A stretch of 64,000 nt of DNA, taken from Setaria digitata (Eukaryota; Nematoda; Chromadorea; Rhabditida; Setariidae). The stretch covers positions 1-64,000 of the forward strand of contig RCAB01000158.1 in assembly GCA_003640385.1 (NCBI GenBank), read 5' to 3'. The position numbers and the translations under genes are program-made. Below, one piece after another: positions 44,501 to 56,300 of this stretch. Position 1 is the first letter of the stretch. Every line of letters begins with the position of its first letter. A model generated the notes under the pieces. The model ran no database searches. It was not told the DNA's origin and saw nothing but the letters and a program-made list of their open reading frames with translations.

Positions 44501-46525
44501 ATTTTAAACTAATTAATGCCAAAATTCTTTCAAAAATAAAATAAAATCAATAAATGGTAAGTTTTAAATTTTTAAAACAATTTTAAAAATTGAATTTTAC
44601 AAATAGGCAACATGTAATTGTTTCATGCTCGCGCACTTTTCGTTTTATGCTTGTTTTTTTTTTTATAACAAATTAATTACTATTTACCACCTCTTCCAAA
44701 AATAAAAAAAAATTCATTTTAATTTTATTCTAATCAAATTTCTCTAAAATAGACACTTTTTTAGCTTTTTTTCTTTTCCTTTTTTTTTTTTTTTAAGAAT
44801 TTTCCTCATCTCCAACTGCTAGTTTCAACAGCTAGCAAAGTGAAAATTCAAAAATCAAGCTAGTGAGAGCAATATTGAAATGATTGAAAAATTGGAAAAT
44901 CAATAAATGATCATGAAATTATTTCATGCTCACTTGTTAGGTCTTTTGCATTTTTCGATGAAATGCAAGTTTTATTGGTACAAACAGCAAATATTCATTC
45001 AGATTCTTTATTTGCCGTCATAATGTTAGCCATTTCGATACTAATTATGTTGTTAAATTCAAATTACTTATATATAATATAGAAATATAATTCTTTTTAT
45101 TAATATTATTTCAGTACTAACTATTGAGTCAGTGAAAAAAAAAAAAATTACATAGTTTGACAAATGTTTGTTCATTTGATTATGTAATTTTGAGCCCAGC
45201 AAACAAAAAAAAAAAAAAAAATCTATCCACGTTTTTAGTGCTAGAATTAATTAATGCTAAATTAACAGTTTGCTAATATTTGATTATTGATATAATTTCT
45301 GTTTCAGTAGTTTTCGTTACTGTTTGAAATTTATTTCGATTTCTTATCATATTGCTTGCATGTGCAATTAAAATTCTTCTAATCATCTTTTAATTTCAGA
45401 TTTAGGTCTAACGCTCCCAAACTAATTAATTTGCTTTTTTAAAGAAATTTTGGCATTTTTTCACAATTTGAATTTGAATTTCTTGGGCGATTTTTTTTTT
45501 TCTTTTTCACAAGAATTTGAATTTCTTGGAGAATGCATTTTGATCAAAATTTTTTGCCATAAAAATAAAAATGGAAATGAAAAGCCTTTCAATGTATATT
45601 GTAGTGTTGCATCGTAAAAAATACGAAATCGAATTTTGACATCATTAGTACTGAAGAAATTAAATTCCATAATATCTAAATGCAATCAAAATTTTGCATT
45701 TTTTTCTTTTTTTTTTGTAATGGTGCATCGTAAATTTTTCCTAATACGGAAATTTTTAAATATCACCTTGATTGATTGATCACACTTGATTCACTAAATA
45801 ACTAATTAATTTGAAAGAGAAAAAAAGACTGTATTTTAGACATTTCCTCTGGCTAGTTACTGGAACTCGTTCTAGTAAAAGTAGCATTTTTAATTTCAGG
45901 TCAAGTCTAACACTTCTCTCTAGCAGTCTATTGTTGGCGGTTAGATTAGTTTTTTGATTTATGCATTTTTTTTTTTTTGAAGCTTATATTGTCTTTCCGA
46001 CATCACTTACATAAAGAATTTTGTAAAGAATTTGTTTTTTTTTTTTCTTTATATCACCATCTTCTTGTCTGATAAGCTATCAGCTCAGATCAATATAAAA
46101 TGAGAAATCTGAACGCTCATTTACTTCTGAATCAACTACTACGATTCAGTGTTGCCTTCTTTGATCAGTACTAAATTATCAGATCAGTTTTTCCATCCAA
46201 TCATTTTCACCAAATTCTTCCTACTAAAGAAAACTAATAAAAATTGATATCGACAAAGAGTAGAAAGTGACAGAAAAAAGAAAAAGAAAAAAAAATTTAC
46301 ACTAAACATTCACTTAGATAAAATACGAGAATAAAAAAAAAAAAAAAGAGAAAGGACTTGTCAATTTCAATTTCCAATTAAATTTCTCAGCAAGTAGAAA
46401 ATTCGAATAAATTGTGAACGATGAAGAATTAGACGATTTTTTTCTCTTTTTATTATTTGGTGAATGTGTGAAATTTTTTAAGGTTTTATTTTCAAAAAAA
46501 TTCGTCCCACATCTTCTGCCTTTTT

Positions 46526-46559
<34 letters not shown>

Positions 46560-47489
46560 CATCATCATAATTGTAGGATAATATTTTCGGCTCAGAGAAG
46601 TTGTTTTCTGATTTCAAATTATTTATCTAGTAATATAATTTCCATTTAAATTGTCTTAGCATTTATTTGAACAATTTCGACAGTGTCTTTTTCAGATAGT
46701 GATATAATTTTCCTTGTAGTTATTTTAATATTTCTCATTTTTGAGTATTATTATTTAATTATGATCATCAATTAATTTAATTTCAGTGTTTTATTTCTTT
46801 CTTCACGCTTAAATATTTAATTTTCGTCAATTATTTAACTTGAACATTTTAATTTCTTTCTTCTTCGCATTTAAGTATGCAATTTTTATCGGTTCTCCGA
46901 TTTAATTTAAATGTTGAAAAAAAAAAAAGCGAAATAATTTTAATCATAATCTCTTCATTGTGCTTCTGTAACAGTTACATTAAGAGACTTATCCGAAAAT
47001 GTTTTATATTTGGAAATTACAATATGTTTCAAAAAACAATCTCGCATTTTTGAGGATATTATTTAATTAATTATATTAATATTTAATATATAACTATTAT
47101 TGATTAATTCCTTATAATCTTATTGAGCAACACCTTTGAGGATGATTCAGTCTATGTTTCTTTTAAGTTTTTCAAAATTCGTCATATTTTTCATTCAAAC
47201 AGATATTTTCTTGCTTGTTTTTGGTTTGTATTTCAAGTTTGTTTTGGCCTATGTTTTAAGTTTTTAAGTCCGAATGCATTTCTGCCCTTCTTTTTCTGGA
47301 TTTTAAACATGAATTCCTTTTTTTTTTTAAGTTTCAGGTATAAAAAATGACGCTAAGTCTTGAGCTTATCTGACTCATTTCTGTCTAATAGAACATCAAA
47401 TTTTTAGGAAAAAAAAAAGGATAAACAAAAAATTAGAATTTTGTAATTCAATTTTTTAGTTTTAGGCGCTGGTGCAACTGTTTCAAGCA
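41507..47489. other. Divergent intergenic region, no gene seen
   Basis: About 6 kb between the MoeA start (-) and the gana-1 start (+), presumably with both promoters. It is AT-rich with A/T runs. Several short open frames (44065-44253 +, 45461-45685 -, 46314-46568 -, 47123-47350 +) are homopolymer- or low-complexity-derived. A CA repeat with an assembly gap lies at 42381-42424. Confidence 0.55.
42381..42426. repeat. (CA)n microsatellite containing a 27-base N gap
   Basis: CACACCACACACACACACA runs into Ns at 42398-42424 and resumes CACAG. The gap therefore probably hides more CA repeat of unknown length. Confidence 0.9.
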
Positions 47490-50400
47490 ATGATTCGGTA
47501 TTTTATTTCGTTTTTCTTAGTCATAGCAATATATTTTGCTGAGGCTTTAGAAAATGGACTAGCTAGGTTTGTTTATTTTATCCTACTTTAATTTTTATTT
47601 TATCCGTAGTATCTGAAATTAAATTCGATATTCTTCCCTTTTTCTGCAGCTTTCAATTTAGAGCATTTATAAAATTGTCTTAATTTTATTGTTTTTTTTT
47701 TCCCCCCCCCATGAAAATTAATCTAATTAGGAGAATGTAATGTATATTTAATTTATTCTAGATTTTTCACTTATTATAGGATAGATTTTTCTTCCTTTTT
47801 TTTTTTCTTTTTCTTCAATTTCAAATAAAAATTGAAATTCTTTAAATTAAATTAGAACACCACCAATGGGATGGATGTCATGGGCGAAATTTTATTGCGA
47901 AATTGATTGCATACGACATCCGTTCACTTGTATCAGTGAAAAGCTCTACATGGATATGGCTGATCATTTGGGTAAGTTATTTGGAAAAAGTATTTCTTTA
48001 TGATATTTCTTGGCCAATGTATTAATATGATGTATGATACTTTGTGATAGTGTAAAAATTGGAATTTAAATGAAATGGAAATGAAGTGAAAAAAAAAAGC
48101 AATTGTAATTTTAAAGTGGCAAAAATTGATTTTAAATTATGTGCTTTTTCTTTTTCGCTTTTTTTTTTTTGTTAATTAATCTTCATTTCATTTGGACTAA
48201 ATATCAAAAATTGAAAAAATAATGATAAATTTATAGTTTTAATTTTTATGATAAGCAATTTCTCGACATTATCATTAGCCTAGATTGCTTGACTAATTTT
48301 ACCAGTTCAATGATGATTTTTTTTTTTTTTTTTTAAGAAATAATGCCTAAATCGTTTAACAAATTTTAATAGTTGAACAGGTAATTTGATTTGATATCAT
48401 TTCAGTGGAAGATGGTTATCTGCAAGCAGGTTATCAATATGTTCATATTGATGATTGCTGGATGGAACGGAAACGGGATCCGTACGGTCGACTTATTCCG
48501 GATCGGCAGCGCTTTCCAAGTGGAATATCCGCACTTGCTAATTATGTTAGTTCATGCTATATTTAATTTCTTTTATGATATGAAACAAATAAGAAAGGAT
48601 AGAAAAAAAGAGAAATTTCTTATGACATGATGAAATTTTTTAACGGATAATTGTGAAACTAAAGATAATTGGAAATATAGCAAATTAAAAATACGAGAAA
48701 AAAATTTTTTAGATTTAGATTTAGGAAAGATTGAAATTACAAGAAAAAAATAATAATAATAATAATGTATAACAAATTAGGATAAAAGTGAAAAAAATTA
48801 AGAAATTAAAAATAAAGGAAAGAAATAAAGTTCAGAATTAGGAAAAAAAAACTTCACATTTTCTTTTAAATGAGAATTCGAAAATTGGCAAAATTTAGAT
48901 GCATCAGCGTGGCCTGAAGCTTGGCATTTATGAGGACTATGGAACAGCAACATGTTCTGGCTTTCCAGGTAGTTATCAGTATACAAAAATAGATGCTGAA
49001 ACATTTGCTAATTGGCAAATTGATTACCTGAAACTTGATGGTTGCAATATCAATGTTGATTTAATGCCGTCCGGTTAGTTTTTCTTTTTTCTTTATTGTC
49101 TTTACCTGATTATATAATATCGGAAATTGACCAATGATTGATTTTTTTATTAGTTAGATATTCGAAAAAAAAAAAGAGTTTTACCTCTGTTTGTTAAAAC
49201 AAATAATGACGACAATGATGGAGTTTGAGTGTTCACTGAACTAAAAATCAGAATTTAAATGATTTTTTCATTTTCGAATCTCGAATTTGAAATAAGTACA
49301 GTGTTGTTTCTATTCTTTTTCGCATTCGCAAAAGTTTACTGCTTCAAAAATTCTTTTAGTTAGATGAATTGGTTTTTTTTTTTTTTTTTTTGTGCTCTAG
49401 GCTATGCAGAAATGGGTCAGATGCTAAATATGACCGGTCGGCCTATAGTCTATTCATGCAGTTGGCCAGCATATCTTATTAATCAACCTGAAAAGGTTCA
49501 TTTTTACTTCCTTAAATGAAAGCGCAAAAACTAGTGCAACAAGCATGCCAAGAATCTTCCACTTTTGATTTATAATTTTCGGCTGAAAAAATCTAGAATG
49601 CTTGTCTCTGATCAATCTTGATCGTTCAGACAAGTGAGAAAGCAAACTTTCCTCTTCATTTCAGTTTCATTTCTGGAGAAAGTTAGCAAAAACTGCCAAC
49701 AATACAAGCAATATGAAATTTTTTTATGCAAAAATATGCAATATTTTCTAAACTGAATGAAATAACTTATTCAGAGTTAAAAGGCAGATAAGAGATATTA
49801 TGATATGATAAGATGAGAAAGATGTAGAAATGTGTCTTTCAACTTTCGTACTTAATTGATCAAATAAATGATTACAACGGATTTTATTATTTCCACCACT
49901 GTGATCAATTTTTTTTTTTTTTTTTTTTTTTTTCATCATGCGTGAAACTAAATCTTCAGTTACATTAAATAAGAGAATTTAATGCTGTAGAAATTAGCCA
50001 TTAAGGATCTTTTTTTTTTTTGTTTGCTCCATGATGATCATCTTATCTTTACCTTACTCTTATATTTGTTCACCTGGTCAGTAAATTTAAATATCACATA
50101 TCACTGATAATAACTCATTGTCATAGCTGATAGTGACAATATTTCGAAATCGAAAATGTAAAATACATTAACTTCGATAATTAATTAATACGAATGTGAT
50201 CATATCTCAAAAAAGATAAATGAATTAAATTAAATAGAATAAAGAAGAAATAAAAAGGAAGGAAAAAATCACTAAAATCAAAATTGAAATCGAATTGATC
50301 ATTGCAATGCTATCAAATACATGCATACATTTATTTATCTTTCCATTACAGATCTTTCAGTGTTGTAAAGAAAATTTCCGTAATTTTTCTAGCAGTCAGA

Positions 50401-52195
50401 AAATACTCTTTAAGTGATCTATTTTTTATTGTTTAGGTTGATTATCAGCTAATTGGACAGCATTGTAATTTGTGGCGCAATTTTGATGATATAAAGCGCT
50501 CCTGGGCTTCCATTAGAACTATTATCGATTATTACGATCATCATCAAGATAAGCATATACCTGCACAAGGTCCTGGAAGATGGCATGATCCTGATATGGT
50601 CCGTATATTCTTACTCTTATTATTAAAGAGCTAATTTTGCAAATTAATTAATTCTAATGATCATTTTATTATTTTGCAAATAATTTAATAACTTTGTGTA
50701 CAGAATGGAATCTAAACTTACCAAATTGTTAGAATTAAATATCCTTTAGTTATGTCTTTCTCGAAGAAATTCGATCATCCAATGATGGTATGCTTTTGAG
50801 ATTTCAGATAATTGTGGGAAATACGGAAATAACTGTTGATCAAGCAAAAGTGCAAATGTCTATTTGGTCAATTTGGTCTTCACCGCTAATTATGTCTAAT
50901 GATTTGCGACTAATTGCTCCCGTTTTTCGAGATATTTTATTAAACAGACGGGTTATTGCCATTGATCAAGATCCATTTGGTATTATGGGACGATTAGTTG
51001 CTAATGTTAGTGTAATTTGTTGATGTAGATCTAGTTCTACCCTATCCAAATATCTTTTTCTTTTTTCCATTTAAATTTTCCTTTTGCATTTAAATTTTTT
51101 TTAACTTAAATTGAAAACTAATGAATTTGTATATAAAAATATTTCTAATTTCGCTTCTTTTTACATCCATGAATTTATTTCTGGGAAACTTTCAATTCAT
51201 TTTTTTTCCCTTTTTTTTTCATTTCTTTTCAATTAATTCATTATTACGAATAATAATTGCCTACATTGAGTTAAATAATTTTCCTTCGATAATTTGGTAA
51301 TTCAAATTTTCAAAAAGGAAATAAAAAAATAAAAATGTTACATAGTGCAAAAATATGAGGAAGAAGAAATGTAAAATATTTTTAAATATAAATTCAAATT
51401 TAGCAAATGCATCGATCGAATTGATAAGCTTTTATGAACCAGATTAATAAATAAACAAAAGTATATTTTAGTTAAGCATTTCTTTTAGAGTACCGATATT
51501 GGCATTTACGTGAAACCCGTCATTCCAGCGTTACCGTTAGAACAACGCTATTCGTACGCTGTAGCCGTATTTAATCGTAATGTAAACCAAATCATGGCAA
51601 GTTTCTTTCTTTTTTTTTTTTTTCTGTTTTCATTATAAAATACCTTAATGTTAAGTTGATTTGATATCTTCCAATGCCAATGAACATTCTGACTGAAAGG
51701 GAATTACAAAAACTTTTAACTACAACTTTCTGCGATTTCTTAGAATAGCAAATAGAGTGAGCGATCCTTATAAAATATAAATTGCTGAAGGAAATTAAAT
51801 TTTAATTCTACCTTTTCGGTTCAGATTTACTTAAAATTAAACCTTTAAGCTATAATTTTCATTCTTTTATCTTATCAGTTCCATTAGAAGTAGCGTACTT
51901 TATCGACTATTTTATATTGGAATTAGTGAAATTTATCAGCCTCTTTACATATATATCTTTGATAGTTTCGTTTTTCTCATATTCTAATATCTTTTGTATT
52001 ATTTGAATTCGAATTTCACTACAGAATGTACGTTTTATGCTATGGAAAATTGGTCTTACCAATCCTGACGGCTATTTCATACAGGATTTATGGAGTGGCG
52101 AAAATAAGGGCCTACTAAAGCCCAATGATCTCTACACCACAAATGTAAATCCAACTGGGATTGATTTCTTCAAAGCAACATTGCCTGATTTATAA
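47490..52195 (+). CDS. gana-1: Alpha-galactosidase / alpha-N-acetylgalactosaminidase (GH27)
   Basis: Nine exons: 47490-47566, 47856-47971, 48406-48545, 48899-49073, 49401-49495, 50437-50598, 50808-51005, 51489-51596 (or 51581), 52025-52195; 413 residues. A signal peptide ([16 protein letters not shown]) is followed by the GH27 start [12 protein letters not shown]. The nucleophile is Asp158 in YLKLDGCN and the acid/base is Asp219 in [31 protein letters not shown] and [10 protein letters not shown] are family blocks. The recognition loop reads YSCSWPAY: Ser190 and Ala193 are the alpha-GalNAc-type pair, where alpha-galactosidase A has Glu and Leu. So the enzyme probably accepts GalNAc, as expected of nematode GANA-1. 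It degrades glycans and glycolipids in lysosomes. The last intron starts at ATG|GCAAGT (a GC donor) or, 15 bases earlier and also in phase, at AAT|GTAAAC. Confidence 0.93.
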
Positions 52196-53353
52196 AATTG
52201 ATAATGAATTCGCATCATTATGATCTCGATTAAATATGAGTAAATAATGAATCTGCTTGAGAAATATCTTCAATTTTAAGTCTCGAATCTTGATTTTCTA
52301 ATAATAGGATGGAAAAAAAAAAAAAAAAGAAACGTGTAAAGAGCTTAGAATTGCGCGCTATAATATGAAATCATCATTAAACAAAACATTTTTTTTACAT
52401 CTGAAATTCTCTGGATTTTCATGGGCTAAATTTGCTCCTGTTATAAATTAAAATTTAACTTTAAACTCGACTATTCTAATAAAATGGCTACTCTATATGA
52501 TAAGAAATAGAGGAAAACGAAAAGAAAGGAAATAGCAAAAAAAAAAAAAGAGAAAAAGAAAATGGTGGACAAATTTTGCAACATATTATTTTTAACACTT
52601 TTTTTTTTTTTTTAAATCAGTTTTAAAGAATCAACAACTAGTGGCTTAACATGCGGGAAAAAAAAGGGAGAAAAAATTAAAATTATTTCCATTTCTTTCA
52701 GGGATATAAAAAATGTTTTGATTTTGAAATTAATTTCAACTAATTTTCTTTTTTGTTTAAATTCAACGAAGACTTGTTAATAGGTTGGCTCATCGAAAAT
52801 ATATCTTGATATATAATACAATTTGCGTGAATCTATACTGAATAAAATTTTCCGAGCGACGTAAATTACACTAAGATAAAAAAGCGAAAAGATCAAACTT
52901 ATTAAATCAAACTCATCAGAACACTATTAATTAAGACTCGACAACAATCTAGTAAGAGTACTGGAAGCAGTCACTAATGGCTATTAAAAACTGAAATATT
53001 CTCGAAAATGTTTCGCAACTGAAGGATTATTTAGGAACAAAGTTATAAAGCTAAATGTACAAAACTGCTAGGCTTACTATGCTAACAGACGGAAATGAAA
53101 ACGTGTAACGGATTCGAGAAGCCGATGATGCTACACTGTAAACGTGTAACGGATTCGAGAAGCCGATGATGCTACACTGTAAACGTGTAACGGATTCGAG
53201 AAGCCGATGATGCTACACTGTAAACGTGTAACGGATTCAAGAAGCAATTTCAGAAGTCGTTGATGCTAACATCTGTTTTTAATTGCACTAATCTTGCTGT
53301 TAAGCAATCTTTTTTGCTTCCAACCGACTAACTATTCGTTCGTTCTAAAGTCA
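52196..53353. other. Intergenic upstream of the BPI-like gene
   Basis: About 1.16 kb, AT-rich, with a 41-bp minisatellite at its 3' end (separate entry). No gene seen. Confidence 0.6.
53101..53270. repeat. 41-bp minisatellite, three identical copies plus a diverged fourth
   Basis: Units begin at 53101, 53142, 53183 and 53224 with ACGTGTAACGGATTCGAGAA. The first three are identical over 41 bases; the fourth diverges after ACGGATTCAAGAAGC. The array ends about 85 bases before the BPI-like start codon. Confidence 0.95.
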
Positions 53354-55842
53354 ATGCGCTTTCTCACTGCTCTATTGCTAATTTATCTCACTAATGTATT
53401 TGCCCAGAATTTGATCATTCAGGTGAGTACATCTTAACTAAATTAGCATACTTCCTAATTAAACTGCGCTTCAATCAGTAGTTATTTATATGTACTGTTC
53501 ATCTAACACTCAAATAAGTAGGCAAGTTAATTAATCACTGGTAAGTCCAAATTTAATCAACGTATAAGTTCCTTTCTTACGTAAATTCCCTTTTTACGAT
53601 TAGTTAGGACCAATTTGTTTCATAACGCGCGACGTGCAATCCGATAAGAACGTCACGACACGAGACAGTTTTTTGTTCTTTTCAGAATGAATAGCATTTG
53701 AGTCCTACTAGAAATCTCACGTTTTTGCTTATGTATCAAGAAATCACTACGTGAAATGTCAGGCTACTTCCTACCAACCACGTCTGCTTTGTAAAGTATC
53801 TCACGGTAAATATGTTTATGTTTTAGTTAAACCTAATGTTTTAGCTTAATTCACCATATTTCAGACTAGCATATTCATTTTGAAATCATATTTCAAGAAA
53901 TATTCCCACTGGCTCGAATCGTCGTTAAACGATGGTTTGGCATCGGTTGTTATCGAACAGAAACTACAACTTGGTCATATTCGAGCTCATCGTTTTAAGT
54001 TTACATCGATCAGTGTGTCACCAGCAATACTAAGTGCTATCAGTGGTTATTACTATCTACAGGTTGCTCTTTTCTTGCTAAGTCTTAATTAGAAGGCCGT
54101 ATGGTTTTATTCATTTTCTTTGCTTAACTACACTCTATTACCTTTTTTCATGAATTGTTTTTTTTTTTGTTTCCCATTTTGTAAATTTTAATGATATTTC
54201 ATTAAATTAGTGATTTTAATTCGCCAAAGTTTGTTCGGGAGCTCAAAAATTTATGTTTTATTTAGGTACCAAATGTTAATGCAAATGTTGTTGGTGTATG
54301 GACACGCAATATACTTATTGAGAGAAGCGGTAATTTCGCATTACGAATTCACAATGTGACAATAACAATTGGAAGAATTACTCCTGTTCAGTATGATGGT
54401 CTGCCTTTCATTGATCCTACAGTTAATTGGTTTGTGTTTTTTTATTTCAGTTACATTTTTAACAGTTCTTGTGCAAAATGAACAGAAATGTAGAAGATTT
54501 TTTCCTTGTCAGTCATTTTTTGCTAACGAACTACACACGTAATTTAAGGTTTTCAGCACATTGGAATTTGAACACTTCACTCGTTCAACCCCTAGAACAT
54601 TCTTTTATCGATCTGTACACACATTCCTGGATCGCATTGTGCTTTTTGAAATTAAGAAAATCATTTCTCGCTCAGCGGTCAGTATTTTTGATTCATTCTT
54701 GAGACATGGTGTTGAACAAATTTCGTTGCGCCATCTTCTCCAAACAGGTAATTTTTTTTTTATCCACTTTTAGTTTAAAAATATTTTCACTGTCAGCTTA
54801 TTTTTGCGGAGCTGCTATATTTTTGATAATAAAATTATTTTGATATTGTAATCTCACTTTATTTACAGGATTGGTCATGAATAATGCTTTGGTTGGACAG
54901 CCTGAAATTACCGCTGAAGGGAATTTTATAACATACCATGTTGGTTTACTGGACAGTGAAGGTGAAAATGACGCCGATTTCACGAAATCCAATAAAGTCT
55001 TTAATAGCTTTCAACAGTTACACCATGGAGATGTCATTTATGCTATAAATGTCAAAATGATTGCTGAAGTGGTTAAAGCAGCGTATAGTCGTTCAGTTTT
55101 CGATTGGTATTAGCTTTTTTACATATCAAATAGCTAGTTTTCTTTCTGCTTTATAGTGAAAATATTTCTCAATTCCATATTTTATAAACTCTTAACAGTT
55201 TTTATTTTGCGTGTGAAAGTATAATCTGAGGCTTTTTATGCATAGAGTTACTTCCTTTCGAGTACGGAGCACTCAAGTTATTAATAACTTCATTTCAGGA
55301 ACTTTCAGGATGATGACGGCTTTTTACTGTTAATAAGCTGTACAGAACTTCCCAAACTCATGATAAAGCGAAATAAAATTGAACTTAAATTAAAGCAGAA
55401 TTATCAATTTCACGATAAGATTTCCTACCTTGGTAACAGAACAGAGGACTTGGTTCTTTTCTTGAAAGTTTTTTACAGGTAACTATTATGCATTTAGAAT
55501 GTAATTCTTATGTTCATTTTTCTGAATATTCCATCTCTAGTTTTCATTTCTAATCCATTCCGGAATATTTTGATGCTTTAATTTGTGCAGCTTTTTTTTT
55601 CCATGTTTAGTCGCAATCATCAACTACGTCTGCAGCTGTTGGATTCGCCAACATGGGATTTTCTTGACCGTGAAGTTAAAGCTCGTTTCATCTTTAAATT
55701 ACAGCAACACGTTCCTTCGGTGGTTTCAAACCAGCTGACAGTCCCACTTCCGGTCGTTCAAGGTACTGCCGCACGTGATGGTGTTATCATGTTTCAAGAT
55801 AATTACATTTTATTTGTTTCATTTTTATCTCGTGTGATTTGA
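53354..55842 (+). CDS. BPI/LBP-family lipid-binding secreted protein
   Basis: Seven exons: 53354-53422, 53865-54062, 54266-54429, 54557-54747, 54869-55106, 55299-55478, 55611-55842; 423 residues, near the usual BPI/LBP size. The signal peptide is MRFLTALLLIYLTNVFA. The order of features follows BPI: an N-terminal barrel half (LQLGHIRAHRFKFTSISV, then NVVGVWTRNILIERSGNFAL corresponding to the GKWKAQKRFLKMSGNF region), a long helix, a hinge (QPEITAEGNFITYHVGLLD) and a C-terminal half ending with VPLPVVQGTAARDGVIMFQ and a hydrophobic FLSRVI. BPI-like proteins bind LPS or other lipids in a two-pocket fold. Cys144 sits where the first disulfide Cys of BPI lies, but I see no Cys at the partner position. 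AATAAA at 56049-56054. Assigned by pattern; the specific ligand is unknown. Confidence 0.75.
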
Positions 55843-56300
55843 TGTTTGCTTATCTCACTTTCACGCTATTTAGTTTATGTCGTTATTTAATATTTTTGTA
55901 TTTTTTATTCAGTTTTTTTGTTAAGATATTTTGCTTCGAGATTTGTTTTGTTAGTCTTTGAAGTTATCGAATTGGTCGACATGATAAATGCTTCTTTTTA
56001 ATGCATGAAATGGAAATTTTGTTTTTACTCATCATATTATTTGGAAAAAATAAAATGTGAGAGCGTGAAGAATAAGAATTTCCCATTCACCTAAATGAAG
56101 CTTTTAGATGATTTTTTTAGTGTCTCTGTATTCATAGGTTTAGATTGCGGTTGCATGTGGCCAGTTACTGAATGTTGATGAAATATGAAAATTTTTTAAA
56201 CAGTTTCCTACCTTATAACCTGTTCTTTTTGTGAAGAAACTATTAAATTCTTCTGCTTGCATGTAGTGAATATCCTAGTTATTGTCATTGTGATCACATT
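55843..56300. other. Short intergenic region between BPI-like gene and MEA1
   Basis: 459 bases. It holds AATAAA at 56049-56054 for the BPI-like gene and an AG acceptor (CATGTAG, ending 56266) 34 bases before the MEA1 ATG that could receive a spliced leader. Confidence 0.5.

Noticed and set aside
53101..53270. CRISPR-like array
   Set aside because: The units are contiguous with no spacers, and the genome is eukaryotic; it is a minisatellite.
54543..54556. Alternative AAG acceptor (TTTAAG|GTT) in the BPI-like gene
   Set aside because: It gives the wrong frame for the following helix; the TTTTCAG at 54556 keeps the family-like sequence.
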